A DNA stretch of 64,000 bases, taken from assembly GCF_004365635.1 (NCBI RefSeq), contig NZ_SOBH01000005.1:47609-111608 (forward strand), in the 5' to 3' direction. Source of the stretch: Litoreibacter halocynthiae. Lineage in GTDB: Bacteria > Pseudomonadota > Alphaproteobacteria > Rhodobacterales > Rhodobacteraceae. The notes under the pieces were generated by a model. It did not search any database and was not told the origin of the DNA. It was given only the letters and a program-made list of their open reading frames with translations. The position numbers and the translations under genes are program-made. Position 1 is the stretch's first letter, and every line of letters starts with the position of its first letter. Positions 42,060 through 51,852 of this stretch are shown here, piece by piece.

Positions 42060-42592
42060 TTGGGTTACTCCTTGTTGCGATGGGGATCTGCCAGCACGGG
42101 GGCAAGAGGCCCGGTCGCAAGCGCAAATGCGGAGGGTCCGCGGCTCCGCCGTGGAAGCCGTATTTGTGCTTGCCGGAGCGAAGCGCAGGGCACGATTGGG
42201 GCGACCCCGTGCGATCCACATCTATGAGCAAAAAGGAGTGATCCGGATGATCCTTGCTATCACGCCGACGCCACCATCCGCGTCCCGCCAAGCCTGGCCA
42301 GGGTGCGGACGGAGCCCGACCGCGTGGGAGCTATGTTCCGAAACACCACCCGAAGGTTGTACAGGTCTTCAGCCTCATGTGCGATGTCTCGACCCCTCGG
42401 TTTTGCGCTGCTGACGATGTGCGAGGTGCGCACCATCCCCAGCCCATACCGATGCGGATGGGCCGCACTCTGACGGGCTGGGTAGAGGGATGACGGTGCT
42501 GGATGCCGTGAGCTGCCGATCAAGTGTGACCGATCGCACGCGCCATGAGACATGACGAAAGGGCCGCGCCAAGCACGACCCCGTTACGGCCA
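42060..42592. other. 533-bp non-coding stretch with imperfect hairpin
   Basis: No gene is convincing on either strand. The visible structure is an imperfect inverted repeat, 42117-42132 (GCAAGCGCAAATGCGG) against 42158-42173 (CCGTATTTGTGCTTGC), 14 of 16 bases pairing, with a GC-rich 25-base centre. It may be a structured leader or RNA; nothing else is seen. Confidence 0.4.
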
Positions 42593-43618
42593 TCACGCGC
42601 CCAAGCTGTCGAGCATCCCCCTGGTATCAGGCATTCGCTTCAGCGAGTTGCCGATGTGCTCCCGCCAGCGCGGCCCAACCTCCATTGCGGTGGCATAGGC
42701 CCGAGCCAGATCATCGGGCCGGTCCTCGGCCATCGCTTCGATAAGGAAAGCCGCCTGCTCGCGGTCCTTCGCGGATTTCAGGCTCCCTGCCCCATCGCGG
42801 CGCCGATCCGCGATGATCAGTTTGTGGATCGCATAGCGCTCTGGACGAGGGACCTGCACGAGAATGCCGGATCGATAGATAGCCGCCGCGTGGATCGGCT
42901 CAGCGATCAGGAAATTGAGATAGTTCAATCCTTGGGCGTTCACGCCCAATGCTGGCAGATCACGGATGGTCTCATCTCCGAACGCCGGTGTGAGAAACTC
43001 GACCAACTGGCCGCTGCCACCCTGGGCCCATCGCCATGTCCGACCTTGGTCAAGAGCTGGCAGAGGATCGAATTTGAGCGCTGAGAACGTCTCGGCAAGA
43101 CCCGGGTCGACCTGATCCTGCAACGCAACGCTGAGCTTCTCGAACTGCGCGATGTCGATGTCGCCAGTATTGGCCATACCGCCAATTGGCAGACGGATAC
43201 CAAGCTCGCCTTCATAGAGGCGAAATGCATTGGTTCCGACGATGGTGCCACCCAAACGGAAGGTTCCGGCTGCGGCCATGGCCGACAGGATGGAACCGGT
43301 CGCCCGGTCGATGGGCGTCATGCCTTCCGCACGCAAGAGCCGAACAAGCCGCGACCGTTCCGCCTGCCGATCCTTGGCCGTTGCGCGCAGCTCCTCAATC
43401 CGGTTGATACGTGCACGCGTCTCGTCACTGTCCTCGCCGATATAGATGAAGCGCATCTCGGTGCCGACACGCCGGGCTGCGTACCAATAGGCCTTGTCGC
43501 CGCGCTCCTTGAGAGTCGGCTTGCCTTCGACACCGGACAAAGCGTCGTCCTTCAAAAGACGTACCAGATCGGTATAGGCGCTCATCGCGATGCTGCTGAG
43601 TGGAGTCATGCCAATCAT
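42593..43618 (-). CDS. GSU2403-type nucleotidyltransferase-fold protein
   Basis: A ~341-residue protein with the NTP-transferase-like block 'AAAGTFRLGGTIVGTNAFRLYEGELGIRLP' followed by 'TGDIDIAQFEKLSVAL', giving the DxD-like acid pair of Pol-beta folds, and 'YRSGILVQVPRPERYAIHKLIIADRR'. It resembles the GSU2403 family of nucleotidyltransferase-fold proteins, related to AbiEii toxins. The start may be 43618, 43609 or 43585. No clear partner antitoxin gene is adjacent. Function unknown; could be a lone toxin-like enzyme. Confidence 0.65.
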   Translation of the reverse strand: MIGMTPLSSIAMSAYTDLVRLLKDDALSGVEGKPTLKERGDKAYWYAARRVGTEMRFIYIGEDSDETRARINRIEELRATAKDRQAERSRLVRLLRAEGMTPIDRATGSILSAMAAAGTFRLGGTIVGTNAFRLYEGELGIRLPIGGMANTGDIDIAQFEKLSVALQDQVDPGLAETFSALKFDPLPALDQGRTWRWAQGGSGQLVEFLTPAFGDETIRDLPALGVNAQGLNYLNFLIAEPIHAAAIYRSGILVQVPRPERYAIHKLIIADRRRDGAGSLKSAKDREQAAFLIEAMAEDRPDDLARAYATAMEVGPRWREHIGNSLKRMPDTRGMLDSLGA

Positions 43619-43712
43619 TTCCAAGTTTTGCTTGGCACACATATACCTATCAAAACAGGAAAATGCTAGGCAAAGCAATTTGGGCCCCGCCACGCGCATG
43701 AGAAACAACGAA

Positions 43713-43734
43713 AGGGCCGCCCGAAGGCGACCCT
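43713..43734 (-). terminator. Terminator-like hairpin after the SLOG-type gene
   Basis: AGGGCCGCC pairs with GGCGACCCT around CGAA (one mismatch). It starts seven bases after the stop of the minus-strand gene at 43741. Confidence 0.45.
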
Positions 43735-43740
43735 CTCAAC

Positions 43741-44670
43741 TCACGTCTCCGCAGTTTTCTTTGCCGGGTCCGCAACCCGCATGACCGTCAAGCCTTTCGC
43801 TTCGGCCTTCTGCCCGAGGTTCAGCGCGACCCCGTTGCCGCCGAAGAGCACAACCCCCGTCGCCGCGAACTTGTCGTCCAGCATTTCGTCGTTGCACTTG
43901 AACGGTGCCGCACGCCCGTGCGCGGACCAGCGCGGATCGAAGCGCGCCTGTGCTATCCCGCGTGCCCGGGCCCACCGAGCCGCGATCATCTCCGCCCCGT
44001 GCTTGCCACCCTTGTGGCAGAGGAATATCTCCTGGTTGCGGTTCTGCTTGATCCGTTCGCGAACCTTGTCGAGCGTGTTGAAGATCACATCGACATCGGT
44101 CCAGTCGGTGGCGCCTGAGACGATCAGGGGCACCCCCTCGACTTTGGATTTCTCGGCAGTCTCGCGGTCGTGCTGCTCGAGGAGCTGCCGCGCCTCGAAG
44201 ACCGCCCCGGTCTCTTGCGCCCGGACGCTTGCGCGCGACCCGGCTGCCGGGATGAAGGCGTGGCCCGTCTCGACCTCGTAGCATTCCGCCGCTGCTTCGC
44301 TCATCACCTCGATGGCGCCGACAATCTCGCGCAATTGCACAAAGCGCGCCTGCGCCTCTTCGAGCGCGGTCTCGGCGATCTCCGATCCGTCGTGAGATTT
44401 TGCCAGCGCGCCGATCTTGTCGGCGGTGCGGTCGACCTCCTTGCCAAGCGCCACCTTGCGGCGCTGCAGGATCGTGGCGAGCCCGTGCGCCAGCGGTTCG
44501 ATTTCCGCTTCAAGCCCGGTCCCGCGCAGCAGTCCGAGCAATGCATCGAAGCTTTCGCGGATGATGCGGTCGGTCAAGACGTGATCCTCGGGGATCGGCA
44601 GCTGCGCGTCCTTCTCGGTCAGCCCGAAAAGCTCGATGGTCTCGTAGGTGTTAGCGGTGTCGTAAGCCAT
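43741..44670 (-). CDS. SLOG-superfamily (DUF2493-like) protein
   Basis: A 309-residue protein. The C-terminal ~130 residues carry 'VEGVPLIVSGATDWTDVDVIFNTLDKVRERIKQNRNQEIFLCHKGGKHGAEMIAARWARARGI', the pattern of the DUF2493/YspA-type SLOG domain, a Rossmann-like fold thought to bind nucleotide derivatives. The N-terminal half is a helical region with no name. ATG 44670 is eight bases after GGAG. SLOG proteins occur in many plasmid and defence contexts, so a nucleotide-sensing role is possible but unproven. Confidence 0.7.
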   Translation of the reverse strand: MAYDTANTYETIELFGLTEKDAQLPIPEDHVLTDRIIRESFDALLGLLRGTGLEAEIEPLAHGLATILQRRKVALGKEVDRTADKIGALAKSHDGSEIAETALEEAQARFVQLREIVGAIEVMSEAAAECYEVETGHAFIPAAGSRASVRAQETGAVFEARQLLEQHDRETAEKSKVEGVPLIVSGATDWTDVDVIFNTLDKVRERIKQNRNQEIFLCHKGGKHGAEMIAARWARARGIAQARFDPRWSAHGRAAPFKCNDEMLDDKFAATGVVLFGGNGVALNLGQKAEAKGLTVMRVADPAKKTAET

Positions 44671-45310
44671 GTTCTTTCTCCAGATATTGGGTTCGACCAC
44701 CACGTGAGTGTGGTGGCATGGCCGAATGTCTGGTTTCCGAATCTGCCCGGGTCAGGGACGGCGCAGCCGCCGGCTTGCCGGGCGCAAAAGTTTTCCGCGT
44801 GCAGCACCGGACACAGGCGCGCCCTCACGCATGGGACCGCCCCGCGCCAAAGGCCCCGCCCTCGCCGAAAAGTTTTGCGATCCTTGACGCGGGCTGATTT
44901 GGGGGCCATCCGGAGGATATGCTTCCGCACTCATGTGTGTGTGTTTTGACGGTAGGTTTGCCCGACCCGAGCAGGCAAACGGCCCGACCGGACGCGGAAG
45001 ACGGATGAAGCGGCGGGATCGTTTTGCCCCGCAAAACAGACCAGAGCGCAATCCGGCGGAGCGGCCGGGGAGGGACGTGCTCGCGAGGCGGGCAAACCGG
45101 GATGCCGGGTGCTGCGCCGCGGTGAGGCCGCATGGCCGAATGCGCGACGGACCGAAGGGCCGTTCTCCCCTGCGACACGCGAAGCCGAGCTGGGGAGGCC
45201 GCAAGGCATAAGCCAAGGTTGATGTGCAGGGGCTACGCTTTAGGCTATACGGATTACTTCTCCAAGCTTGCGACGTGATCGGACGGGGAGCCGCCGTTCG
45301 CTGCACGAGC
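44671..45310. other. 640-bp GC-rich non-coding stretch
   Basis: No gene supported. Apart from a CCACCAC-N6-GTGGTGG hairpin at 44697-44716 just upstream of the SLOG-type gene and a pair of similar AAAACTTTTxxGC stretches near 44785-44795 and 44867-44877, nothing is recognisable. The long frames on both strands look like shadows of GC-rich sequence. It may hold control signals or a replication region, but no iterons were seen. Confidence 0.4.
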
Positions 45311-45375
45311 TGACCTGCTCCCCTGAAAAGTCCTCGATTTGAGGTTAGCCTGTTCTCCAACTGAGGAGACAGACG

Positions 45376-45642
45376 ATGAAGAGAAGCCGTTTCAGCGAAG
45401 AGCAGATCATTGGCATTTTGAAAGAGCATCAGGCCGGGCTTGGTGCAAAGGAGCTGTGCCGCAAGCATGGGATCAGTGACGCGACCTTCTACAAGTGGCG
45501 TTCCAAGTATGGCGGCTTGGAGGTTTCAGACGCCCGTCGGCTGAAGACGCTGGAATCCGAGAACGCCAAGCTGAAGAAGATGCTGGCCGAGCAAATGATG
45601 GACGTGGCGACGCTGAAAGAGATGCTCGGAAAAAACTTCTGA
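45376..45642 (+). CDS. IS407-group transposase OrfA
   Basis: An 88-residue DNA-binding protein: '[46 protein letters not shown]' is the IS3 OrfA helix-turn-helix, followed by a leucine-zipper-like coil '[31 protein letters not shown]'. A run of A ('GGAAAAAACTT' near 45630) close to the end is a likely slippery site for -1 frameshifting into orfB. Confidence 0.9.
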   Translation: MKRSRFSEEQIIGILKEHQAGLGAKELCRKHGISDATFYKWRSKYGGLEVSDARRLKTLESENAKLKKMLAEQMMDVATLKEMLGKNF

Positions 45643-45665
45643 GGCCCGGTTCGAGGAGGAATGCT

Positions 45666-46484
45666 GTGAACTGGGCCATGAAGACCAAGGGTTACAATCA
45701 GCGCCGTGCCTGTGCGCTGGCCGGGATCGATCCGCGTGTGTATCGGCGCAAGTCGAAGCGCCCCGCCGACACGGAACTGCGCACAAGGATGAATGAACTG
45801 GCCTCTGAGCGGCGTCGGTTCGGTTATCGACGGCTGCATATCTTGCTGAAGCGTGAAGGCTGGGAAGTGAACTGGAAGAAGCTCTATCGGCTCTACCGCG
45901 AAGAAGGCTTAACAGTCCGCAAACGGGGCGGACGCAAGCGCGCAGTAGGCACCAGGACGCCCATGGCGATCCCGCAGGGGCCGAACCAGAGATGGTCGCT
46001 CGACTTCATGTCGGACGCGCTGGAAGACGGACGCCGGTTCAGGGTGCTGAATGTGATCGATGACTTTAGCCGGGAATGCCTGGCCGCCGTGGTGGATACA
46101 TCCATTGGCGGTGCGCGCGTCGCCCGTGAGCTGGACCGGATCGCCGAGCTGCGCGGCTATCCCTGCCTTGTGGTCTCGGACAATGGAACCGAACTGACGT
46201 CGAACGCGATGTTGAAATGGCAGGAGGACCGAAAGGTCGGCTGGCATTACATCGCACCAGGAAAGCCCATGCAGAACGGCCTGGTGGAAAGCTTCAATGG
46301 AAGGATGCGCGAAGAGTGCCTAAACGAACACCTGTTCCCGTCTCTGCGCCATGCCTGCCGCATGATCGCGGCATGGCGCGCCGACTACAATCAACACCGC
46401 CCACACTCGAGCCTCGACGGGCTCACCCCGTGGGAGTATCACCAACGGTCAAGAGAGGACCAAACCCTGAACAGAGCTAACTGA
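45666..46484 (+). CDS. IS407-group transposase OrfB (DDE integrase)
   Basis: The catalytic part, with '[16 protein letters not shown]' (first D), '[11 protein letters not shown]' (second D) and '[20 protein letters not shown]' (E), in the rve integrase fold. The open frame extends upstream to fuse with orfA; GTG 45666 is only a possible independent start. The product looks intact. Confidence 0.9.
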   Translation: MNWAMKTKGYNQRRACALAGIDPRVYRRKSKRPADTELRTRMNELASERRRFGYRRLHILLKREGWEVNWKKLYRLYREEGLTVRKRGGRKRAVGTRTPMAIPQGPNQRWSLDFMSDALEDGRRFRVLNVIDDFSRECLAAVVDTSIGGARVARELDRIAELRGYPCLVVSDNGTELTSNAMLKWQEDRKVGWHYIAPGKPMQNGLVESFNGRMREECLNEHLFPSLRHACRMIAAWRADYNQHRPHSSLDGLTPWEYHQRSREDQTLNRAN

Positions 46485-46575
46485 AAGACGCGGACTCAAA
46501 GGGGAGCAGGTCAGAGCGCACCGCGAGTTGGGTGGGTCGTAAAGCGGACGTTCACGCCAATATCAATTAAATGGT

Positions 46576-49500
46576 TCAGTTTGGGATGCACGAACCGAGT
46601 AGCCTAATCTTTTCCGTCACACGAAATCGAATGGCATGAGGAAGAGACACCGGCCGCTGTAGCTGAGATTTCTTTGCTTCTTCAACTTGTTGATCGAAAT
46701 TCGGCGTTCCAAGTTCTCGACCAACAAGCCACCAAAAGGCGTGCTCAATCAAGTTAAATACGCGAATGGAGACCTGCGCGGTCAGCAACTTTATGACTTC
46801 GATCGTTTTGCCCCTACGCGGTGCACAGAATGCCTCTAGAACCAGACTTGCGTAGCGGTTTCGCAGGTGCTCTTGTTTCGTTTCCCGGAACACCAAGTCA
46901 AGGAACAGGGCAGCGACACCAATGTTGGTTTCCAAGTCCGCGTTCTTCCCGCCAACCACTTCCAACATCCTCTTCGCAGTACTTTGCCCGCTGAACCCAT
47001 CAGCCTTCGCCTGGGTTAGCAAAGTTTGAGAGTCCATTGACACGTAGGTGAAGTCGCGGTTCAGGCAGTCTACGATGAATTTGGTGTAGTCCTCAATCGA
47101 GACAAAGCCTCGATCTTTGGCAAGCAGTAGAACAGGCTGCAGCCAACTTGATCCGACCTCAAGCGCGGCTGACGCCCACTGTCGCAATCCTTGATCCTCA
47201 GATAGCAGCAGGAAACCATTCCCTTCAGCAGCCAAGACGCTGTCTCTCGCCGACGACCCTAAAACCTCAGATATCTCGAGGTCTTGGCCTTCTAGATCGG
47301 CCCGTGGAACGGAAGTAGCGATTTTACAGTGAGCTAGAACGTCTTCTCGTTGACGTTTCTTGACTTCGAAGTCGATTTGGTTTTGCTCGGGTGTTATCTC
47401 AATCATCGTGAAACGACCATCTTGCCAGGACGTTATTCCGGATCGTCGGTCGATGTTGTTCTTTGCCTCAATTTCCCGCTTTGCAAAGACCTCCAACGTT
47501 GTTTGAGTAACGTGAACTGGGCCGCAAACTTTCGAAATCGTTTCCCAAAGATGGAAGTCCGATGCCAGCGCGGCCGTGATCGGGTCCAGCACGCACCCTC
47601 TTTCGGCATTGGACTGGATTTCCTTGATTGCATTGTTGCGCTCGTCGCGACTGCCAATACAAACACGTGGCTGAATGCCAACACCAGGGAGGCCCGCCCA
47701 ACCGTCAACTACGTCCTTTCCAAGCGCTTCTGCAACAAAACAGAATGGGAGTGCGTTAGCGGCGTAGTTGTCCAAAACGGATTGATCGCGGTCATGTGCC
47801 GCTTTCGTGATGCGCTCCATGTCGACGAGAGGATTGTCGGCCTGGAAGTCGAAGGTCATTCGCTGCATACCCGAGTTCGTCGGGAATCTCTTGTTGAATT
47901 CCTCTAGTGACTTATGCAGAAGGTCGAGAACTCTCGGCTTGATCCACAAGACCTCGAACTCGATGCTTTCATACTGAGTGGCGATAACGAACTTCTCGCC
48001 TACAGTTTTACCAATGCAAGCCTTCGCGAATTCGCTGGTCGGCGCGTGTCTTTCAGCCTCAAAATTGTGAGCATTCGTCCCTTCAATACGAGCGCGTCGA
48101 ACACCATCACTGGACCTAGTTTCAAAAACGCAATTCTCTTGTATTTCCGCAGCCTTGGGGATTGCGTCCTCCAAATCATCATACATCAAGATAAGCCCCT
48201 GATAAGCAAGATGAATGGCTGGGTCATCCCAGTTTAAAATTAGCTCCTGATAGGCTGTATCCACACCCCACTTTCTGTTGCCGTACTGAACGGCAAGGTG
48301 ACAGAGGCGCATACGTTCCAGCGGGTTACCTTCAGGAATTTTCTTCTCGAAGGTGCGCAGTTTCCTTCCAATTTCGCTCTCGCGACCTTGCAGTTGCCAA
48401 AGCCCAAGCCTCGAGATTTGCATTTCTAAGTCGTTGGGTTCGACCCGAAGGTAGGCGTTAAGGTGGTTCTCAATATCCGCAGCGCCAGAATTGATCGCAA
48501 GAATTGATCTTGCCCGAAGGTACCATTCATCACTTGAGAGTTCAGGCGGGAATACATTGAATAGATTCAGCGCCCTGCGGTGCTTTTGGCCCGAGATCAG
48601 TGCGCTGAGCAGCAACCGAAGTGCTTCACTGTCGTGTTGTGTTGAAACCTGATCCTCCAGCAAGACGACGATTTGGTCGTGGTTGCCAAGCTGTCGGTAT
48701 TCAGTGGCGATTTCGACCCGTTCAGCCATCGTAGCATCCGAGGGAAGGCCGGCTACAATCTCATCAAGTTGAGAATTTGCCGCTTCAACATCTCCGCTAA
48801 TCCGAAGAACTCTCGCCAACACAATCTTGAAACGAAGTGAGTCCGGGTTTTCTACAAGCCCCTGTCTACATTTCTTGATTGCGGTGTTCCAATCTCCCAT
48901 CTTCGAAAGAGAGGTCAGCTCAGACGAAAGCAACATCAACCGATGTTCTTCGGACCAGTTCGTCGCATCGATGCGATCAATTGCTTCTAGCGCGTCAGAC
49001 GGGCTCAAAATGTGAGCCGTCGCCTCAGTTCTAAGCGAAATGACCTCAGGGTGCTCGCTGTCCTCGTCGAGAAGCTCAAGGATTCTGCCGAAATCTCGAT
49101 CCTCATGGGCAATTATGGCTAGCTGAAGCGATATCGATGGCTCCCCAGAGCAAAGGGCGAGCCCCATTTCCAATACCTGTTTGGCCTCGTCGTTACGATC
49201 AACAAGGCGCAGTGCCAAACCTGCATTGTGGATTGTAGCCAAAGAAAAACGTGATCGTCTCGAAACACACGCCTGGTATAGTTCTTCTGCAGCGGAGTTC
49301 AGGTCCTGAAAGCTAGGGAATTCACTGATGCCACCTTGTGCGCTTTTAGCATTGTTCTGAATTTCAAGCTCCAGAACAGCCTCCGCCCAGTTCAAACGAA
49401 TCTGATCGTCGGATTGGTCTGACTGGTACGCCTCGACTGCCATCGTAAGCCAAGCTGCGTCATCGCGATTTCGATAGGCCTGGCACAAAGCCGCCTTTAC

Positions 49501-50517
49501 AGCCGACTTGCCTTGCACATTCTCCGAAAGTCCCGCCAACAGATCATCGGCTGGAAAGAAACTTCGAGCTTGAACGAGCACGGCTGCAGCGATGTCGTCA
49601 TCAGGTCGCGCATGTACAGCCTCTCCAGCCAACTTCCTCGCTTGATCGTACTCGCCCTGCAATAGCTTCGACGTCGCAAGGTTCCTCTTTGACGATCTAT
49701 GATCCGGGCAAATGTCATAGGCGCGCTCTATCAGCGAATGCGCCTCGCTGTCGTCCCCAAACTTCAACGCGGCTGAAGCAAGACCAATCAGAATTCGATA
49801 CTTTTCTGATGAAGTGGCAGACCCCCAATCCGCTTCTTTCAAATCAGCTAGACCCGTGCGGCCTATTTCCAAATTGCCATTTTCTATCATTTCCACGAAG
49901 ATCGTGATCTTCGTATGTCGAGGAGAGCTTTCATTTTCCGCCTGAGCGTCGAAGCTGGGCGGACGAAGATCATTCTGCGCATCCGGCAAAGCAGATGTAA
50001 CAAGGTCTTTCACCTCATCAATCTTTACGGCGATCTGTTCGAGGCCCCTCTTTGAAAACGGATCGTATGTAGGGTCTATCTGCTCCCAAACATCGGAATG
50101 TAGAGAAGCGTGCTCTTGGAATTGATCCCATCCCCAAACAGAAACAGAGAACCCATGGTCCGTACCTGCAAGTTCGTCCGTGATTTCCCTAGCCGCTTTT
50201 TGGATGGCAGCATCGCGACGAGCCGTTGTAACAAGAATGTACTCTTTGATTTTTGGTGAGAACAATTTCGCTTTCTCAACTTCATCACGCAATTCAGTTT
50301 CGGTGACAGCTTCATCCATTTTTTGCTTGCACTGAACACCGACCCAGTGCGTGCGATTTCTTCTGCCGTAGACATCGACGCCGTGTTGAGCTTGGCCTTG
50401 CCGTCCATTCTTTTCTGTCGCATGGTCTTGCAGCTCAGCCCTAAAAAGCAGCCAAGTGTGGTGCTCGAAATCTTGCCAGTTTTCGGGTTTCGGTAGTGAA
50501 CGATTGGATAGGGACAT
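46576..50517 (-). CDS. Large REase-TPR-PIN protein, candidate defence effector
   Basis: A 1313-residue cytoplasmic protein. Residues ~15-100 form a PD-(D/E)XK-like nuclease: Glu18, then 'HGVDVYG' with the acid near residue 48, then 'WVGVQCKQ' (Q-x-K). Residues ~200-860 are helix pairs like TPR/SEL repeats ('AEELYQACVSRRSRFSLATIHNAGLALRLVDRNDEAKQVLE', for example). Residues ~990-1180 look PIN-like: 'GCVLDPITAALA', 'DSVLAAEG' and 'LLLSEDQGLRQWA' supply the acid residues. The start is ATG 50517. It is a single gene flanked by an IS3 element and lower in G+C than the plasmid backbone. Nuclease-plus-PIN architecture suggests a sensor with two nuclease activities; phage defence is inferred. Confidence 0.65.
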   Translation of the reverse strand: MSLSNRSLPKPENWQDFEHHTWLLFRAELQDHATEKNGRQGQAQHGVDVYGRRNRTHWVGVQCKQKMDEAVTETELRDEVEKAKLFSPKIKEYILVTTARRDAAIQKAAREITDELAGTDHGFSVSVWGWDQFQEHASLHSDVWEQIDPTYDPFSKRGLEQIAVKIDEVKDLVTSALPDAQNDLRPPSFDAQAENESSPRHTKITIFVEMIENGNLEIGRTGLADLKEADWGSATSSEKYRILIGLASAALKFGDDSEAHSLIERAYDICPDHRSSKRNLATSKLLQGEYDQARKLAGEAVHARPDDDIAAAVLVQARSFFPADDLLAGLSENVQGKSAVKAALCQAYRNRDDAAWLTMAVEAYQSDQSDDQIRLNWAEAVLELEIQNNAKSAQGGISEFPSFQDLNSAAEELYQACVSRRSRFSLATIHNAGLALRLVDRNDEAKQVLEMGLALCSGEPSISLQLAIIAHEDRDFGRILELLDEDSEHPEVISLRTEATAHILSPSDALEAIDRIDATNWSEEHRLMLLSSELTSLSKMGDWNTAIKKCRQGLVENPDSLRFKIVLARVLRISGDVEAANSQLDEIVAGLPSDATMAERVEIATEYRQLGNHDQIVVLLEDQVSTQHDSEALRLLLSALISGQKHRRALNLFNVFPPELSSDEWYLRARSILAINSGAADIENHLNAYLRVEPNDLEMQISRLGLWQLQGRESEIGRKLRTFEKKIPEGNPLERMRLCHLAVQYGNRKWGVDTAYQELILNWDDPAIHLAYQGLILMYDDLEDAIPKAAEIQENCVFETRSSDGVRRARIEGTNAHNFEAERHAPTSEFAKACIGKTVGEKFVIATQYESIEFEVLWIKPRVLDLLHKSLEEFNKRFPTNSGMQRMTFDFQADNPLVDMERITKAAHDRDQSVLDNYAANALPFCFVAEALGKDVVDGWAGLPGVGIQPRVCIGSRDERNNAIKEIQSNAERGCVLDPITAALASDFHLWETISKVCGPVHVTQTTLEVFAKREIEAKNNIDRRSGITSWQDGRFTMIEITPEQNQIDFEVKKRQREDVLAHCKIATSVPRADLEGQDLEISEVLGSSARDSVLAAEGNGFLLLSEDQGLRQWASAALEVGSSWLQPVLLLAKDRGFVSIEDYTKFIVDCLNRDFTYVSMDSQTLLTQAKADGFSGQSTAKRMLEVVGGKNADLETNIGVAALFLDLVFRETKQEHLRNRYASLVLEAFCAPRRGKTIEVIKLLTAQVSIRVFNLIEHAFWWLVGRELGTPNFDQQVEEAKKSQLQRPVSLPHAIRFRVTEKIRLLGSCIPN

Positions 50518-50704
50518 CACTGTACTCGTTTAGAGGGTGCCTGGACGCATGCTGCGGCGACTCTAGGGTTTACTACAACATATGGTGCCATGGCGTGCCG
50601 GGCAACGGCGCAACGGGTGGCGATTAAGGCACCTATCGGGCTGACATTCCAATTTCACCTTGGATCGGCTTGCGCAGACAGGTGGACAGGCTATCCTTTC
50701 CGCC

Positions 50705-51019
50705 ATGGAATACACTTACCCCATTAATTTTGTTGGCCACGATCAGTGGATGAACAGCGGGTACGACCCGGGCTTGTCGCACGGCGATGTCATCACTCGC
50801 GACGGGGAGATCATCGGCAAGTGGCGCGTTGTTGGCTATGATCCAAATGATGAGTATTCCGGCGGTCGTTTTGAGTTTACAGCTTCGGGAAAAGACGCTG
50901 TAAAATTCACCGAACACTTCGCATCACTTGATGTGCGCATGAGCCGGGGCTTTGCGCTGTCAACACTAACGAGAACAATCAGGGAATGGTATGAGGCCAG
51001 CAACCCAACAATCTCCTGA
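50705..51019 (+). CDS. Hypothetical protein
   Basis: A 104-residue soluble protein read from ATG 50705, 'EYTYPINFVGHDQWMNSGYDPGLSHGDVITRDGEIIGKWRVVGY', with a beta-rich feel and a helical end. No signal peptide, membrane helix or known family. A small gene between the nuclease-like gene and the rhomboid gene; on the opposite strand a competing frame has no better features. Confidence 0.4.
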   Translation: MEYTYPINFVGHDQWMNSGYDPGLSHGDVITRDGEIIGKWRVVGYDPNDEYSGGRFEFTASGKDAVKFTEHFASLDVRMSRGFALSTLTRTIREWYEASNPTIS

Positions 51020-51122
51020 TTGAGGGGCTATCAGAAGAATGTCTGCAATGCGGGCTGCGAACGCGGTCTTAGAAACCAGTGCTCAACGTCGGCTAAGGGC
51101 CGACCACGTCTGGCGTACGGCT

Positions 51123-51722
51123 TCAGTCCAGATCGACGCCGCCGAGGCGCGGCGCATGTACATGCGTTCGGATTAGGAACGCAGCGCCCGCGCCCGCGAT
51201 GGCGCCGAAGAGATGCGCCTCCCAGGAGACGCCGGATTGGCCCGGAAGAACGCCCCAGAGAATGGAGCTATAGAGGACACCGACCACCAGTGCCGCGCCC
51301 AGCGTGATCAATGAGCGATCCACAAAGCCGCGCGCGACGAGGAAGCCAAACCAGCCGAAGACCAACCCTGACGCACCGATATGGATGGCGGAGCTTCCGA
51401 ACAGCCAGACGAGTCCGCCGCCGAGGCCGATCACCACTGCGTTCACCGGCAGCAGGGCCCTCGTGGTCGTTGCCACCAACAGCCCACCCATCACCAAGAG
51501 CGGCGGCGTATTTGCCATAAGGTGCGCGAAACTTCCATGCAGGAGGGGCATGGCGATGACACCATCCAATCCGCTTACGTGACGGGGGATCAGGCCGAAG
51601 GCCGGATTCAAGCCGTAACCGATAATCCAATTGAGGAGGTGAACCGCCCAGAGCAGTGCGACAAAGGCGACAAGCGCCGCGGCGCGACGAAAGAAGGCGC
51701 GCATGTGATCCCGGTTCATCAT
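51123..51722 (-). CDS. Rhomboid-family intramembrane protease
   Basis: A ~199-residue membrane protein with six hydrophobic segments. It shows '[21 protein letters not shown]', then the catalytic serine in '[20 protein letters not shown]' (GxSG) and the catalytic histidine in '[16 protein letters not shown]' (the last helix). It should cleave membrane proteins inside the lipid bilayer. Tandem ATGs at 51722/51719 begin it; upstream frame is shadow. Substrate unknown. Confidence 0.85.
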
Positions 51723-51852
51723 GTTGGCGACAGTAGACGTCCCCACAGCACCTTCAACGGCTTTCGCGCGCTGCACAGGATGCCACCTCCAGGAAAGGGG
51801 GTTTGAGGCGGCCAACCTCGGTACGGCTCAAGCCAAGAGAATGGCTCGGATC

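Larger units (their letters stand above)
45311..46513 (+). mobile_element. Intact IS3-family (IS407 group) element
   Basis: A 1203-bp element. Its ends TGACCTGCTCCCCT (45311-45324) and the inverse at 46500-46513 are perfect inverted repeats for 13-14 bases. The direct repeat GAGC flanks both ends (45307-45310 and 46514-46517), a 4-bp target duplication as usual for this group. It carries intact orfA and orfB. Confidence 0.9.

Noticed and set aside
44752..45468. A 238-residue minus-strand frame between the SLOG-type gene and the IS
   Set aside because: Low-complexity Arg/Pro-rich translation with no start signal or family; it runs across the IS end.
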